Below are positions 7,283 through 18,938 of a stretch of DNA of 64,000 nt, one piece after another (the first letter of the stretch is position 1; each line of letters starts with the position of its first letter). This DNA comes from Metabacillus kandeliae (lineage in GTDB: Bacteria > Bacillota > Bacilli > Bacillales > Bacillaceae). Under the pieces are notes generated by a model. That model searched no databases and was not told the origin of the DNA. It saw only the letters and a list, made by a program, of their open reading frames with translations. The translations under genes were made by a program, and so were the position numbers. Location of the stretch: contig NZ_JAJOZE010000001.1 of NCBI RefSeq assembly GCF_021166585.1, positions 1,219,304-1,283,303 of the forward strand, written 5' to 3'.

Positions 7283-9247
7283 TTATGGATATGGTATGGT
7301 TTCACTTTTTAATACTCTGTCATTGCTGAGAATTTGATAATAAGCCGAGCTTCCTGGCGCGATTTTAAACTGAATCTTTTTTGTTGTCGGCTGATTGATG
7401 ACATATGTGGCATATGTTTGGTCAATGCTATGCTCTTCATCATTAATGGCAATCTGGACGGTTACGTCCTCGCCCCACTTCTCAGGTTCGTACGGTATTT
7501 CGATCTCTTTTTCAACAGTTTCGGCCGGTTTTTCTTCAGGCCCCTGTGAAAAGACTACGTCCACCTGATCACCTTGCGAAAGCTTTGCGCCGCCTTTAGG
7601 ATTTTGGGAAATGATCTGGTCTTTCGGCACGGTATCAGAATATTTTTCGCTTTCCTTGATGCTTAATTTTGCATCTTCTATATAGGAATACACCGCTTCT
7701 TTGGAATAGCCTGAAAGATCCTTTAGATCAATCTTTTCAGGCCCTTTGCTCACCGTAAGAGTTACTTGATCATCTTCCGGGACAACAAGGGTGCCTGGAG
7801 AAGGATTTTGCTCGATAATTGTTCCCTCATCCTGGTCATCATAAACCTCTGTTATCTTAACATTTTTAAAATTCTTTTTTGAAAGCAGGGATTGCACCGT
7901 ATCAGCGTTTCTGCCTGAATAGTCATCCATTTCAACCGTCGGCTTTCCTGTACTTTGGTAAATGGTGACGGCTGCTCCCTCTTTTTCATAATCCCCTGCT
8001 TTCGGATCCGTTTTCACTACATCGCCTGCAGGCACATCCTGGCTTGGCATTGATTGCGGCTCTCTCACTTCAAAGCCTGCTTCAAGAAGGATATTGGCCG
8101 CCTCCGCATAGCTTTTCCCGGTAACATTCGGAACTTCTTTATCACCCGGGGTTAATAGTGACGGAACAATAGTAAACGCAGCTGCTGCTGCCAGAACAAG
8201 AACGATGAACAGAATAACAATAAAAGCAGCAAACCTGTTTCTCTTTTTCTTTTTGACTTTTTTTGCGTCCTTGGGCGCTGCGTTTTTTCCCTCAGGGAGA
8301 GGCTGATGCTGATGCACAATGGTATCGCCTTTTTCATTATCAATCAGCGGATCCATAATAACAGGAATCGCTTTTGTTGCTTCTTCCCCGTCATCCGGAA
8401 CTTGGTATTTTGGTTCATTAATTCGATGGGGTTCAAATGCAGTTCTTATGTCCTTTTCCATATCCTCTGCTGACTCATACCGGTTAAAAGGATCTTTTGC
8501 CATTGCTTTTAGAATGATATTTTCCACACTTTGCGGGATATCTGGATTCCATCTCCTCGCAGACGGCGTTTCAGTCTGAAGATGCTTAAGTGCAATAGAA
8601 ACAGCTGATTCTCCGTCAAAAGGAACCCTTCCTGTTAAAAGTTCAAAAAGGACAATGCCAAGGGAATAAACATCAGACTTTTTCGTTGCAAGACCGCCTC
8701 TTGCCTGCTCGGGAGACAGGTAATGAACAGAACCAAGCACTGAATTCGTATGCGTAATCGTAGCAGAGCTAAGTGCCATGGCAATTCCGAAATCGGTTAC
8801 TTTTACATTGCCGTGATGGTCAATTAAAATATTATGCGGCTTGATATCTCTATGAACTATTTGATTTTCATGGGCACATGAAATAGCAGATACGACCTGT
8901 TCCATAATGTTCATTGCTTCTCTTGGGTGGAGCGGCGCATGCTGCTGTATGTATTGTTTCAGCGTTGTTCCTTCTACATATTCCATTACGATGTAGTAAA
9001 TGCCGTCCTCATCGCCGACATCATAGATGCTCACAATATTGGGATGGTCAAGGCTGGCCGCTGACTGAGCCTCCCGCCTGAAGCGTCTGATAAAAGAATC
9101 ATCATCAGCAAAATCAAACCGAAGAACCTTTAAAGCCGCTTCCCGTTCCAATATGATGTCGTTAGCCAGATAGACATTCGCCATCCCGCCTCCGCCTATC
9201 ACTTCAAGAACCTGATACCGGCCGCTGATTCTTTTACCGATTAACAA
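7283..9247 (-). CDS. prkC: PASTA-domain serine/threonine protein kinase PrkC
   Basis: 654-residue membrane Ser/Thr kinase. Kinase domain: GGGGMANVYLA, K40 in AALKVL, catalytic HRDIKPHNIL (D134), DFG at about 152-154, APE-region SPEQARG. A Lys/Arg-rich linker (KKVKKKKRNR) precedes one transmembrane helix (FIVILFIVLVLAAAAAF). Outside are three PASTA repeats (VPNVTGKSYAEAAN, the GRNADTVQSLL repeat, DLSGYSKEAV) and a C-terminal Ig-like domain. PrkC senses muropeptides and promotes germination and cell-wall responses. The start is TTG at 9247, overlapping prpC by 7 bases with GAGGGTGATGAAGC upstream: kinase and phosphatase are translationally coupled. Confidence 0.97.
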   Translation of the reverse strand: MLIGKRISGRYQVLEVIGGGGMANVYLANDIILEREAALKVLRFDFADDDSFIRRFRREAQSAASLDHPNIVSIYDVGDEDGIYYIVMEYVEGTTLKQYIQQHAPLHPREAMNIMEQVVSAISCAHENQIVHRDIKPHNILIDHHGNVKVTDFGIAMALSSATITHTNSVLGSVHYLSPEQARGGLATKKSDVYSLGIVLFELLTGRVPFDGESAVSIALKHLQTETPSARRWNPDIPQSVENIILKAMAKDPFNRYESAEDMEKDIRTAFEPHRINEPKYQVPDDGEEATKAIPVIMDPLIDNEKGDTIVHQHQPLPEGKNAAPKDAKKVKKKKRNRFAAFIVILFIVLVLAAAAAFTIVPSLLTPGDKEVPNVTGKSYAEAANILLEAGFEVREPQSMPSQDVPAGDVVKTDPKAGDYEKEGAAVTIYQSTGKPTVEMDDYSGRNADTVQSLLSKKNFKNVKITEVYDDQDEGTIIEQNPSPGTLVVPEDDQVTLTVSKGPEKIDLKDLSGYSKEAVYSYIEDAKLSIKESEKYSDTVPKDQIISQNPKGGAKLSQGDQVDVVFSQGPEEKPAETVEKEIEIPYEPEKWGEDVTVQIAINDEEHSIDQTYATYVINQPTTKKIQFKIAPGSSAYYQILSNDRVLKSETIPYP

Positions 9248-10002
9248 GCTTCATCACCCTCTTCGGGGTCTGGCGGCAGCTGGATGATGGCAACAGAGAT
9301 ATTATCTTCCCCTCCGTTTTGATTCGCAGCCTCAATCAGCTTTTCAGCAATTTCATTTACTGATTTGCGGTCCTTTAAAATAGCCAGCAGCTGTGGATCA
9401 TTCAGCTTGTCTGACAGACCGTCCGAACAAAGCAGAATCCTATCCGATGGTTCGACACAGATAGATTTTACGTCCATCTGCACCTCCATTTCCGTTCCAA
9501 GTGCACGAAGGAGGATATTTTTTCTTGGATGGTGTTCAGCATCTTCTTTCGAAATCTGTCCTGACCTAACGAGTTCATGAACGAGCGAGTGATCGTTAGT
9601 GAGCTGTTTAAAGCCATCCAGATTATACAGATAGCAGCGGCTGTCGCCGATATGGCCGATTGTAGCAAAGCTGTTCGTGCAGATAACGCCGACAAATGTT
9701 GTTCCCATCCCTTTGCACTCAGGGTGGGTGAGAGCGTGTTCAAAAATCCGCTTGTTCACTTGGGCAGATTGATGTTTGAGCCAGCTTTCCGCTTCATCAG
9801 GAGATGTGAACTCTTCTGTTTCGCTCCATTCTTTTTTAAAGGCGGAAAGGGCCATCTCACTGGCTACTTCGCCGGCAAGATGACCTCCCATTCCGTCTGC
9901 AATGACAGCAAAAACCGCGCCGGTATGATGGGTAAAAATACCGACGCAATCTTCGTTATGCGATCTTACTCTTCCTCTGTCTGTCAAAAAGGCTGTGTTC
10001 AC
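9241..10002 (-). CDS. prpC: PP2C-type protein phosphatase PrpC
   Basis: 253-residue PPM-family Ser/Thr phosphatase opposing PrkC. Metal-binding motifs are intact: RSHNEDCVGIF near the N terminus, VIADGMGGHLAGEVAS, GHIGDSRCYL, LLCSDGLSDKL and GGEDNISVAII. The frame is open to 10053, but GTG at 10002 is chosen: it has AGGTGA 5 bases upstream and aligns with the start of B. subtilis PrpC (LKTDTGK... equivalent LTDRGR). A second GTG at 10011 is possible. Sits between rlmN and prkC in one operon. Confidence 0.94.
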   Translation of the reverse strand: MNTAFLTDRGRVRSHNEDCVGIFTHHTGAVFAVIADGMGGHLAGEVASEMALSAFKKEWSETEEFTSPDEAESWLKHQSAQVNKRIFEHALTHPECKGMGTTFVGVICTNSFATIGHIGDSRCYLYNLDGFKQLTNDHSLVHELVRSGQISKEDAEHHPRKNILLRALGTEMEVQMDVKSICVEPSDRILLCSDGLSDKLNDPQLLAILKDRKSVNEIAEKLIEAANQNGGEDNISVAIIQLPPDPEEGDEAC

Positions 10003-10007
10003 TAGCG

Positions 10008-11099
10008 TCACCTCGTCTCTTCTTTGCGCTCCTTGGCACGGAGCTGGCCGCATGCTGCGTCAATATCATGACCTTGCTCCCGGCGGATCGTCACATTAAC
10101 TCCGCGTTCTTTCAGCGTTTTTTCAAACCGGAAGATTTGTTCTCTTGGTGTCCGCACGTAATCTCTTTCCGGAACATAGTTAACTGGAATCAAGTTAATA
10201 TGGCATTTAATATCTTTAACAAGGTCAGCAAGTTCTTCGGCGTGCTCAACCTGGTCATTCACTCCGCCGAACAGGCCGTATTCAAAGCTGATGCGGCGTC
10301 CTGTTTTGTCGATATAATACTTTACAGCTTCCATCAGGTCAGGCAGCTTGTATGCCTTATTAATCGGCATCAGCTTGCTTCTGATTTCATTATTCGGCGC
10401 ATGCAGGGAAATAGCGAAGTTAATTTGTGTTTTTTCATCAGCAAATTTATAGATCTTGGGAATAATACCGCTTGTAGAAACGGTGATATGCCTTGCGCCG
10501 ATGTTTAATCCTTTATCATGGTTGATGATTTTCAGGAATGAAAGCATTTCTTCATAGTTATCGAATGGCTCGCCAATCCCCATAATAACAACTGAGCTTA
10601 CCCTCTCGCCGGTTTGATCAAGGGCCTGCTGTACTTTTACGACCTGTGAAACGATTTCTCCTGCTTCCAGGTTTCTTTTTAATCCTCCAAGTGTTGAAGC
10701 ACAGAATGTACAGCCGATTCGGCAGCCTACCTGTGTGGTAACACAGATGGAGTTGCCGTACTCATGGCGCATCAGGACTGTCTCTATGGAGTATCCATCA
10801 TGCAGTTCAAACAGAAATTTCATTGTCCCGTCGTTTGATGTCTGCTGTATCAGGGTTTTTAGAGGAGTGATCACAAATTCCTCATCAAGCTTAGTCCGTA
10901 ATTCCTTTGGCAGATTGCTCATTTCCTCAAAAGAGGAGGCGCGCTTAATATAAAGCCAGTCGAAAATTTGAGCTGCACGGAATGCTTTCTCGCCTTTTTC
11001 CTCAAGCCAGCTCTTTAATTCGTCAAGTTCCAGTGAATAAATTGAAGGCTTCTGCACGGCAGCCGCCTTTTTGCGTTCTGTTCTTTCTGATGTTGTCAA
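10008..11099 (-). CDS. rlmN: 23S rRNA (adenine2503-C2)/tRNA A37 methyltransferase RlmN
   Basis: 363-residue radical SAM methyltransferase modifying A2503 of 23S rRNA and A37 of some tRNAs. The [4Fe-4S]/SAM motif [14 protein letters not shown] is present, with the catalytic cysteine near the C terminus (DIDAACGQL) and [13 protein letters not shown] as the SAM-binding GGEPL-like loop. The likely start is TTG at 11099, with AAGGTG upstream and the rsmB stop overlapping as TTGA. Part of the def-fmt-rsmB-rlmN-prpC-prkC string. Confidence 0.96.
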   Translation of the reverse strand: MTTSERTERKKAAAVQKPSIYSLELDELKSWLEEKGEKAFRAAQIFDWLYIKRASSFEEMSNLPKELRTKLDEEFVITPLKTLIQQTSNDGTMKFLFELHDGYSIETVLMRHEYGNSICVTTQVGCRIGCTFCASTLGGLKRNLEAGEIVSQVVKVQQALDQTGERVSSVVIMGIGEPFDNYEEMLSFLKIINHDKGLNIGARHITVSTSGIIPKIYKFADEKTQINFAISLHAPNNEIRSKLMPINKAYKLPDLMEAVKYYIDKTGRRISFEYGLFGGVNDQVEHAEELADLVKDIKCHINLIPVNYVPERDYVRTPREQIFRFEKTLKERGVNVTIRREQGHDIDAACGQLRAKERKEETR

Positions 11100-12448
11100 A
11101 ATGACACCTTCCTTTTAAAGCTTGTTATATAAAAACCGTCGGTCCCGAAGTAATGCGGCAAAAGCTGCAGCTCTGATGCTTCCGCATATTGGCGCGCTTC
11201 TTCCGGCAGCCGTCCGGTCATTGTTTCGTCCCATTCATAATCAGGATGATCCTGCAAAAACTGCTGGGCAACAGCGTGATTTTCTTCCTGGTCAACTGTG
11301 CAAGTACTATATACCAGTGTACCACCTTTTTTAAGCAAAGGCGAAACTGAATGAAGAATTTCCAGCTGAATAGCCGCTAATTTTTGGATATCACGGGCTG
11401 ATTTGGCATATTTAATATCTGGTTTTCTTTTGATTACTCCAAATCCGGAGCACGGGGCATCTACAAGGATTCTGTCAAAGCTTTCCTCATTAAAAACTTC
11501 CCCTGCTTTTCTGGCATCAAGATCCTGCACAGTGAGGTTTTCAAACCCAAGCCGGTTTGCCTGCTCCTTCACAAGTTCCACTTTATGCTGATGAAGGTCA
11601 AGGCTCATCAGCTGCCCTTTATGATTCAAAAGCTCAAGTATATGCGAGGATTTTCCGCCTGGAGCAGCACAGGCATCCAGAACACTTTCACCTTCCTGCA
11701 CGCCGAGAACCTTTGCTGTCAGTGAAGAGCTTTCATCCTGAATGGTTGCGCCCCCATCTTTAAATAGGGTGCTTGATGCAAGGCTTCCTTTTTCCATCAT
11801 AATGCTGTCAGGAGAAAGACTGCCTCTTCTCGCAGAAAAGCCTTCTTTTTGAAGAAGCTCTATTGCTTCGTTAACACTGTACTTCGTTTTATTGATCCTT
11901 GCTGTTTGCCTTGGAGCCTTTAAATTTTCTTCGCACATTTTTCCCGCTTCTTCCAGACCATATTGCTTTGTCCATTTTTCCACAAGCCAAAGCGGGTGGC
12001 TTGTTGCAACAGCCGTTCTTTGCACGGGATCCTGAATGTCTTCAAAAGAAGGCAAGCCTTCTCTTTGTATGGATCGCAGTATTCCGTTCACAAGGGAAGC
12101 AATTCCCTGGTGCCCTTTCCGCTTTGCTATTTCGACTGCTTCATGAACAGCGGCCCTTTCAGGAACACGGTCAAGATAGACCATCTGGTAAACAGAAAGC
12201 CTGAGGAGAATCCGGACCCAGAGCTCCATTTTATTGGCTTTTTTAATAAAAGGGGCAAGATAAAAGTCAAGGGTATCTTTTCTTTGCAGTGTTCCATAAA
12301 CAAGCTCTGTAAAAAGCGGAACATCCTTCTCTGCCAGACTGTGTTTCTGGATAAAGGAATTCAGCAGCAGATTGCTGTATGCCTGGTTTTTTTCGATCAT
12401 CAAAAGGGCGTCTGCCGCCATTTCTCTTACATTTGTTTTTTTGCTCAT
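11096..12448 (-). CDS. rsmB: 16S rRNA (cytosine967-C5)-methyltransferase RsmB
   Basis: 450-residue Fmu/Sun family enzyme. N-terminal NusB-like helical domain ([34 protein letters not shown]), then an RsmF-type SAM domain with [17 protein letters not shown], the catalytic region [11 protein letters not shown] and the second cysteine in [11 protein letters not shown]. Methylates C967 of 16S rRNA. Starts immediately after the fmt stop, with no spacer, which indicates translational coupling. Confidence 0.96.
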   Translation of the reverse strand: MSKKTNVREMAADALLMIEKNQAYSNLLLNSFIQKHSLAEKDVPLFTELVYGTLQRKDTLDFYLAPFIKKANKMELWVRILLRLSVYQMVYLDRVPERAAVHEAVEIAKRKGHQGIASLVNGILRSIQREGLPSFEDIQDPVQRTAVATSHPLWLVEKWTKQYGLEEAGKMCEENLKAPRQTARINKTKYSVNEAIELLQKEGFSARRGSLSPDSIMMEKGSLASSTLFKDGGATIQDESSSLTAKVLGVQEGESVLDACAAPGGKSSHILELLNHKGQLMSLDLHQHKVELVKEQANRLGFENLTVQDLDARKAGEVFNEESFDRILVDAPCSGFGVIKRKPDIKYAKSARDIQKLAAIQLEILHSVSPLLKKGGTLVYSTCTVDQEENHAVAQQFLQDHPDYEWDETMTGRLPEEARQYAEASELQLLPHYFGTDGFYITSFKRKVSF

Positions 12449-13387
12449 TTACTGTCCCAGCTTCATTCCCGGCTGAAGAACAGTACCTCTTAAAAAGTCC
12501 TCACCCGTCATTTTTTTCTTTCCTGAAGGCTGCAGTTCTGTTACTTTGATTGCTGTCCTGCTGCCTGTTGCGACAACAAAGCCGTCCTTATCAGATCCAA
12601 TTATCGTTCCCGGCTCTCCGGGATGGGCGTTTTCCATTTTTTCGCCGCGCCAGATTTTAACCGTTTTTCCGTCCAGCTGCGTATAGGAAACAGGCCAAGG
12701 GCGAAGTCCTCTAATTTGGTTGTAAATATCTTCACCAGGCTTAGACCAGTCAATTTCTTCCTGTTCTCTTTTGATATTATAGGCAAAGGTTGCCTTTGAT
12801 TCATCCTGCACAACAGGCTTTACCTCTCCGTTCAGAAGCTTTGGCAGCGTTTCTGACAATAAATCGGCTCCCGCAATGCTCAGCTTGTCATGAAGGGAAC
12901 CGACATCATCCTGTTCGTCAATCACTACCTCTGTCTGGGTCAGGATGTCTCCTGCATCCAGCTTTTCAGCCATATACATGATCGTTATGCCTGTTTTTTT
13001 CTTTCCTTGAATGATCGAGTAATGAATCGGCGCACCTCCTCTAAGTTCAGGGAGCAGTGATGCATGCACATTGATGCAGCCGTGCTTTGGAGCGTCAAGC
13101 AGCGCTTTCGGAAGAATTTGACCGAATGCAGCTGTAACAACCAAATCCGGTTCTAACGCCAGTACTTTCTCCAATTCCTTCTGTTCTTTTACCTTTTCAG
13201 GCTGCAGGACAGGGATGCCGTGTTTTTCTGCTTCCACCTTTACAGGAGGAGGCGTCAATTCTTTCTTTCTCCCCTTCGGTCTGTCAGGCTGTGTCACGAC
13301 CCCTGCAATCTCATAGCCCTCCTCAATCAGCCTCCTGAGAACAGGAACTGAAAAATCAGGTGTTCCCATAAAAACGATTCTTGTCAT
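12449..13387 (-). CDS. fmt: Methionyl-tRNA formyltransferase
   Basis: 312-residue formyltransferase that uses 10-formyl-THF to formylate initiator Met-tRNA. The catalytic stretch [22 protein letters not shown] (Asn, His) and the downstream Asp in [11 protein letters not shown] are intact, and the C-terminal tRNA-binding OB domain follows ([18 protein letters not shown]). ATG at 13387 overlaps the def stop as ATGA, so formylation and deformylation enzymes are coupled. Confidence 0.97.
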   Translation of the reverse strand: MTRIVFMGTPDFSVPVLRRLIEEGYEIAGVVTQPDRPKGRKKELTPPPVKVEAEKHGIPVLQPEKVKEQKELEKVLALEPDLVVTAAFGQILPKALLDAPKHGCINVHASLLPELRGGAPIHYSIIQGKKKTGITIMYMAEKLDAGDILTQTEVVIDEQDDVGSLHDKLSIAGADLLSETLPKLLNGEVKPVVQDESKATFAYNIKREQEEIDWSKPGEDIYNQIRGLRPWPVSYTQLDGKTVKIWRGEKMENAHPGEPGTIIGSDKDGFVVATGSRTAIKVTELQPSGKKKMTGEDFLRGTVLQPGMKLGQ

Positions 13388-13875
13388 CCCTCATCACCTT
13401 CCATCTCTTCCAGCTCATCATCTTCATAGTACCTTAAAACTTTTGAGGTAAACAAAATGCCGTCCAGATGATCAATTTCATGCTGCAAAGCTCTTGCTAA
13501 AAATCCGTCTGCTTCAATCGTAAAGGGTCTTCCATGCCTGTTGAATGCATGAACCTTTACGTAATCAGCACGATTTACTTCACCGTAGATTCCGGGAAAA
13601 CTCAAGCATCCTTCAGGGCCTGTCTGTTCTCCTTTTTTTTCAATCACTTTAGGGTTAACCAGCTCAATTTTTCCATATTCGTCGCCAGTATCCACAACAG
13701 CGACTCTTTTTGACACACCGACCTGCGGGGCAGCAAGACCAACGCCATCTGCCGCAAGCATCGTTTCATACATATCCTTCAGAAGCAGAGCAAGCTCTCT
13801 ATTAAAAGCCGTAACTTTTTCACCCGGCTTTTCCAGCACGTCTGCTGGATGGTTGACAATGGGCAATACCGCCAT
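13384..13875 (-). CDS. def: Peptide deformylase
   Basis: 163-residue metallohydrolase that removes the N-formyl group from nascent proteins. All three motifs are present: [18 protein letters not shown] with the metal-ligand Cys, and QHEIDHLDG with the two metal-ligand His and catalytic Glu. The short Bacillus def form with an acidic tail ([15 protein letters not shown]). An 82-base gap to priA contains a hairpin AGGCTCC/GGGAGCCT (13919-13939) with no clear T tract. Confidence 0.97.
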   Translation of the reverse strand: MAVLPIVNHPADVLEKPGEKVTAFNRELALLLKDMYETMLAADGVGLAAPQVGVSKRVAVVDTGDEYGKIELVNPKVIEKKGEQTGPEGCLSFPGIYGEVNRADYVKVHAFNRHGRPFTIEADGFLARALQHEIDHLDGILFTSKVLRYYEDDELEEMEGDEG

Positions 13876-13957
13876 ATCATTGCAGCCTTCTCTCTATGTT
13901 GAATTTAGAAAACGAATGTAGGCTCCTTTTAGGGAGCCTGTCATGTTCTTTGGGCAT

Positions 13958-16375
13958 TTACATCATATTTTGCGGGTTCATATCGATGGAAATCAGCAGA
14001 TCTTCCTGCTGCATTTCCTGCTGAAACCGCTCCAATATCTGCTTCAGTGTTTCAGGCAGATTTTTTTCCCGCTTGTATTTTATCATGCATTGGTACCGGT
14101 ATCTATTGTTGATCCTTGGAATCGGCGAAGAAACCGGGCCGAGAATGATTGTACCGCTTTCTACAGTTCCTTTTAAATACTGAACAATCTTCTCCGTAAC
14201 CGAAACCGTTTTGGCAATCTCCGGGTGCGAAACATTGATGACAGCAAGATAGTAAAACGGCGGATAAGAATGCAGCTTCCTTGCAGCCATTTCGGTATCA
14301 TAGAATTCCAGGTAGTCATGCTGTTTTGTTTTCTCAATACTATAATGGCCAGGAGTATACGTTTGAATAACCACTTCCCCCGACAATTCATGCCTTCCGG
14401 CTCTGCCGCTTACCTGTGTCAGCAGCTGAAAGGTTTTTTCGGCTGCTCTGAAATCAGGCAAATGAAGCATTGTATCGGCAGCCAGCACCCCGACCAGTGT
14501 AACGTTCGGAAAGTCAAGCCCCTTGGCAATCATTTGCGTGCCAAGGAGAATATCCGCTTCTCCCTTGCCAAAGCTTGACAGGAGCCTTTCATGCGCTCCT
14601 TTTCGGGAAGTGGTATCCACATCCATCCTGATGACTCTTGCTTCTGGAAGCACTGAAGTCAGTTCCTCTTCAACTCTTTGCGTCCCTGTTCCGAAAAAAC
14701 GGATATGCTTGCTGCTGCATTCAGGGCATGTTGCAGGGGCAAATTCTTCATAACCGCAATAGTGGCATTTCATTTGCTGCCCTTTTCGATGATAGGTAAG
14801 CGAAATGTCACAATGCGGACACCCAATCACATACCCGCAGTCTCTGCACATGACAAAGGAAGAGTAGCCCCGTTTATTCAGGAACAATACGGTTTGGTGG
14901 CCTTTTTCCAGCCTGTCCTTCAGCTTGGAAAACAAGCTTTCGGAAAACATGCTTCTGTTGCCGCTTCGAAGTTCCTCCCGCATATCGACAAGCTCTACGG
15001 CTGGAAGAGCCCTCTTATTAACCCTTTCCTTCAGTTCAAGCAGAGTATAGACTCCTTTTTGGGCCCTTGCAAAGGATTCCAGAGCAGGAGTGGCACTGCC
15101 GAGTATAACTGGACAATGGTGCTTTTCAGCCCTGTGAATAGCAGCATCTCTTGCATGGTACCGGGGGTTTTCTTCTTGCTTATAACTGCTTTCATGCTCT
15201 TCATCAATAATGATCATTCCAAGGTTTTCAAATGGAGCAAAAACAGCAGAGCGCGCGCCGACAACCAGCTTGACTTCCTTACGCTGGATTTTCCGCCACT
15301 CGTCATATTTTTCTCCAATGGACAGACCGCTGTGAAGCACTGCAACAAGCGAGCCGAATCTGCCCTTAAAACGATTCACCATCTGAGGGGTCAAAGAGAT
15401 TTCAGGAACCAGAACGATCGCTTCTTTCCCTTTTTTCAGAACCTCTTCAATGGATTGCAGGTAAATCTCGGTTTTTCCGCTTCCTGTGATGCCATACAAT
15501 AAGAAGACTTCATGCCTGTTTTCCTCAATGGTTTTAAGCACTGGAGAAATCGCTTCAGCCTGTTCTGCTGTCAGCTCAAGCGCCTCTGTTTTTATAAAAT
15601 CTCTGCCGGCATAAGGATCGCGGTAAACCTCCTTAAACGTTTCTTTCAGCATATCTTTTTTAACAAGCGTGCGAATCACCGCATCTGAACAGCCTGTCAG
15701 CTGCTTGATCTCCTGCTGTGTCAGAAGCTGCTTCCCATCCGGGAGAAAGCACTCCAGAACCGCTTTCTGCTTTTCTGCCTTCTGCGGCATTTCCTCAATC
15801 GCCAGCAGCAGCTCACTTTCTGTTAAATTGCCTGTCAAATATCTGGCCTGCTTCTGCCGCCCTTTTTGGGCCACCTGATAAACTGTTTCCAGATGTCCCT
15901 TTTCCAGCGCCTTTTGCACCTGCTTAAAAAAACCGTGCTGATCCGCTTCCTTCCAGTCAAGCTGCCCCTTTTCCGAAAATGCCTTCTGAAGGTCCTCCGG
16001 GAGATCTTTTATTTCAGCGGCTGCTCCAAGCTTGATTACTTTATCGTATTTCGCTTTCATGGCAGACGGAAGCATCGCCTGAAAAGCAGATACTTTAAAG
16101 CAAAGCGTCTTCTCAGTAAGCCAATTTCCGAGCTCAAGCAGTTCAGGCGTCAAAGATGGCGTCAAATCTGTCAGTTCCTCGATGGATTTAAGCCTTTTAT
16201 GCTCTGAATGGTCTTTGAGTTCCAAAATAAAGCCCTGCACCTTCCTCGGCCCAAAGGGAACGATGACCCTCATGCCTGGTACAATGAGGCCGCTCCATTT
16301 CTCAGGAATTTTATAATCAAATGGCCTGTCTGTCTGCATCGCCGGAACGTCGACAATTACACTGGCAATTTTCAC
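13958..16375 (-). CDS. priA: Primosomal replication restart helicase PriA
   Basis: 805-residue superfamily 2 helicase that reloads the replisome at stalled forks. Seen in order: N-terminal DNA-binding domain, Walker A YGITGSGKTEIYL, DEEH box (IIIDEEHESSYKQ), the zinc region with CRDCGYVIGCPHCDISL and CHYCGYEEFAPATCPECSS (eight cysteines, two zinc sites), and helicase motifs V/VI (LLGTQMIAKGLDFPNVTLV, LLTQVSGRAGR). The start is GTG at 16375, overlapping the coaBC stop by four bases. Confidence 0.97.
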   Translation of the reverse strand: MKIASVIVDVPAMQTDRPFDYKIPEKWSGLIVPGMRVIVPFGPRKVQGFILELKDHSEHKRLKSIEELTDLTPSLTPELLELGNWLTEKTLCFKVSAFQAMLPSAMKAKYDKVIKLGAAAEIKDLPEDLQKAFSEKGQLDWKEADQHGFFKQVQKALEKGHLETVYQVAQKGRQKQARYLTGNLTESELLLAIEEMPQKAEKQKAVLECFLPDGKQLLTQQEIKQLTGCSDAVIRTLVKKDMLKETFKEVYRDPYAGRDFIKTEALELTAEQAEAISPVLKTIEENRHEVFLLYGITGSGKTEIYLQSIEEVLKKGKEAIVLVPEISLTPQMVNRFKGRFGSLVAVLHSGLSIGEKYDEWRKIQRKEVKLVVGARSAVFAPFENLGMIIIDEEHESSYKQEENPRYHARDAAIHRAEKHHCPVILGSATPALESFARAQKGVYTLLELKERVNKRALPAVELVDMREELRSGNRSMFSESLFSKLKDRLEKGHQTVLFLNKRGYSSFVMCRDCGYVIGCPHCDISLTYHRKGQQMKCHYCGYEEFAPATCPECSSKHIRFFGTGTQRVEEELTSVLPEARVIRMDVDTTSRKGAHERLLSSFGKGEADILLGTQMIAKGLDFPNVTLVGVLAADTMLHLPDFRAAEKTFQLLTQVSGRAGRHELSGEVVIQTYTPGHYSIEKTKQHDYLEFYDTEMAARKLHSYPPFYYLAVINVSHPEIAKTVSVTEKIVQYLKGTVESGTIILGPVSSPIPRINNRYRYQCMIKYKREKNLPETLKQILERFQQEMQQEDLLISIDMNPQNMM

Positions 16376-17583
16376 TGAAATCTTCCTTCCAGAAGGCGCC
16401 GAGCTTCTATTAAAAGCTCTTTTGCAACCTCCTTCTTGGATAAAAGCGGAAGGTCTCTGCGGGAGCCGTCTTTGAAATGGAAGGTAACGAGATTTGTTTC
16501 CGTTCCAAACCCTGCTCCTTCAGCAGTAATATTATTTGAAACAATCATGTCCAGGTTTTTGGCTTCCAGCTTTTTTTTGGCATATAGATCAACAGACTGA
16601 GTTTCAGCAGCAAACCCGATTAATATCTGGTGCTGCTTCTGCTCTCCTAAGCTTTTTAAAATATCCGGCGTCCGCTCCATCGGAACAGAAAGCATGCCAT
16701 CCTGTTTTTTAACTTTGTGTTCAAAGGTTTCTGCAGGCTTGTAATCAGCCACTGCAGCAGACTTAATCACAAGGTCCTGCTCGGGAAAACGTCCGGTCAC
16801 AGCCTCATGCATCTCTAGAGCGGTTTCGACTGAAACAAGGCTTATCCCATGCGGAGGGGCCAAATGGGTCGGTCCTGATACGAGTGTCACCTCAGCACCC
16901 ATCTCAGCCGCTTTTTCAGCGATGGCATACCCCATTTTCCCAGTTGATTTGTTTGAGAAATAACGCACAGGATCGAGCTGTTCAACCGTCGGTCCCGCTG
17001 TAACGAGCACTTTCTTCCCGGCAAGCAGCCCGCCTTGTCCAGGCCGAAAATGGGCATCAACCAGCTTGACAATATTTTCAGGCTCTTCAAGCCTTCCTTT
17101 ACCAACATAACCGCAGGCAAGAAAACCTTCGCTCGGTTCTATAAATCCATATCCCCAATCACTTAAGGTCTGGATATTCTTTTTGACTGCAGGATGATCG
17201 TACATGTGGACATTCATAGCAGGAGCAATCCATACCGGGGATGTGGCAGCAAGCAGGACAGTTGTCAGCATATTGTCGGCAATGCCGTTTGCAAGCTTTC
17301 CAATGGCATTCGCTGTTGCAGGAGCCAGAAGAACAAGGTCCGCCCAGTCAGCAAGATCAATATGGGCAATCACACTGGAGTCTTTTTCGTCAAACGTATC
17401 AAAATACACATCATTTCTTGACAATGCCTGGAAGGTAAGAGGCTGAACGAACTCCATCGCGGACTGGCTCATAATGACTTTTACTTCATAACCAGCCTGT
17501 GCCAGCTTGCTTGTCAATGCTGCAGCTTTGTATACCGCAATGCCTCCTGAAACGCACAGTAAAATATTTTTCCCTTTTCCCAT
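16372..17583 (-). CDS. coaBC: Bifunctional phosphopantothenoylcysteine decarboxylase / phosphopantothenate-cysteine ligase
   Basis: 403-404 residues, fused CoaC-CoaB for coenzyme A synthesis. The N-terminal flavoprotein decarboxylase part has VSGGIAVYKAAAL, the catalytic His-region and PAMNVHMYDHPAV; the C-terminal ligase part has VLVTAGPTVEQLDPVRYFSNKSTGKMG and KSAAVADYKP. Two ATGs stand in tandem; 17583 is favoured because of its spacing to GGGGGAG, 17586 is also possible. A terminator and 176 bases separate it from rpoZ upstream. Confidence 0.95.
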   Translation of the reverse strand: MGKGKNILLCVSGGIAVYKAAALTSKLAQAGYEVKVIMSQSAMEFVQPLTFQALSRNDVYFDTFDEKDSSVIAHIDLADWADLVLLAPATANAIGKLANGIADNMLTTVLLAATSPVWIAPAMNVHMYDHPAVKKNIQTLSDWGYGFIEPSEGFLACGYVGKGRLEEPENIVKLVDAHFRPGQGGLLAGKKVLVTAGPTVEQLDPVRYFSNKSTGKMGYAIAEKAAEMGAEVTLVSGPTHLAPPHGISLVSVETALEMHEAVTGRFPEQDLVIKSAAVADYKPAETFEHKVKKQDGMLSVPMERTPDILKSLGEQKQHQILIGFAAETQSVDLYAKKKLEAKNLDMIVSNNITAEGAGFGTETNLVTFHFKDGSRRDLPLLSKKEVAKELLIEARRLLEGRFQ

Positions 17584-17724
17584 CATTACTCCCCCTTCTC
17601 CTTTATGCCGGGAATTTTTCCGCCCGTTCTTTTGCAGCTGAATCTATCTGTAAATCTACCGCATATTACAGCAGGCAACAACTTTTTTGACATCAGCTTT
17701 CAGAGGTAAATTTCTTCAAATAAA

Positions 17725-17754
17725 AAATAACAACCCCTTAACGGGCTGTTATTT
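17725..17754 (-). terminator. Rho-independent terminator after rpoZ
   Basis: Stem AAATAACAACCC / GGGCTGTTATTT with a short loop, just after the rpoZ stop and before coaBC; on the minus strand it runs into TTATTTTTTATTT. Confidence 0.8.
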
Positions 17755-17761
17755 TCCATCA

Positions 17762-17968
17762 TTATTGCTGCTCTTCCCGCACTTCAAAGGTTAAAAGCCC
17801 TGCTTCGATCTCTTCCAGCGCTTTTCCCACAAATTTATGGGATTTAGGCTTAATGATCTGCTGATCGTGGTTGTTCTGCATTTCTCTTGCCCGTTTTGAC
17901 GCAACAGAAACAAGGGTATATTTTGAATCCAATTTCTTCATCAATGAATCAATTGATGGATCTAGCAT
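17762..17968 (-). CDS. rpoZ: DNA-directed RNA polymerase omega subunit
   Basis: 68-residue omega subunit ([20 protein letters not shown], then [11 protein letters not shown], the conserved SKRARQL-like helix, and [12 protein letters not shown]-type tail here [12 protein letters not shown]). It helps assemble and stabilise the beta-prime subunit of RNA polymerase. Three bases after gmk, the standard gmk-rpoZ pair. Confidence 0.97.
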   Translation of the reverse strand: MLDPSIDSLMKKLDSKYTLVSVASKRAREMQNNHDQQIIKPKSHKFVGKALEEIEAGLLTFEVREEQQ

Positions 17969-17971
17969 AGG

Positions 17972-18864
<893 letters not shown>

Positions 18865-18938
18865 CCAGATGTTCCCCCTAGTTCATAAAACAACTCTATT
18901 TTAGCCTTCTTGCCATAAAGCTAAACAAAAGCCCGTTC

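Noticed and set aside
13915-13942. Terminator between priA and def
   Set aside because: The stem AGGCTCC/GGGAGCCT is clear but has no T tract on the minus strand, so it was kept only as a remark.
14678-15502. 274-residue plus-strand frame
   Set aside because: Antisense to the priA helicase domain, whose motifs are complete; no separate evidence of coding.
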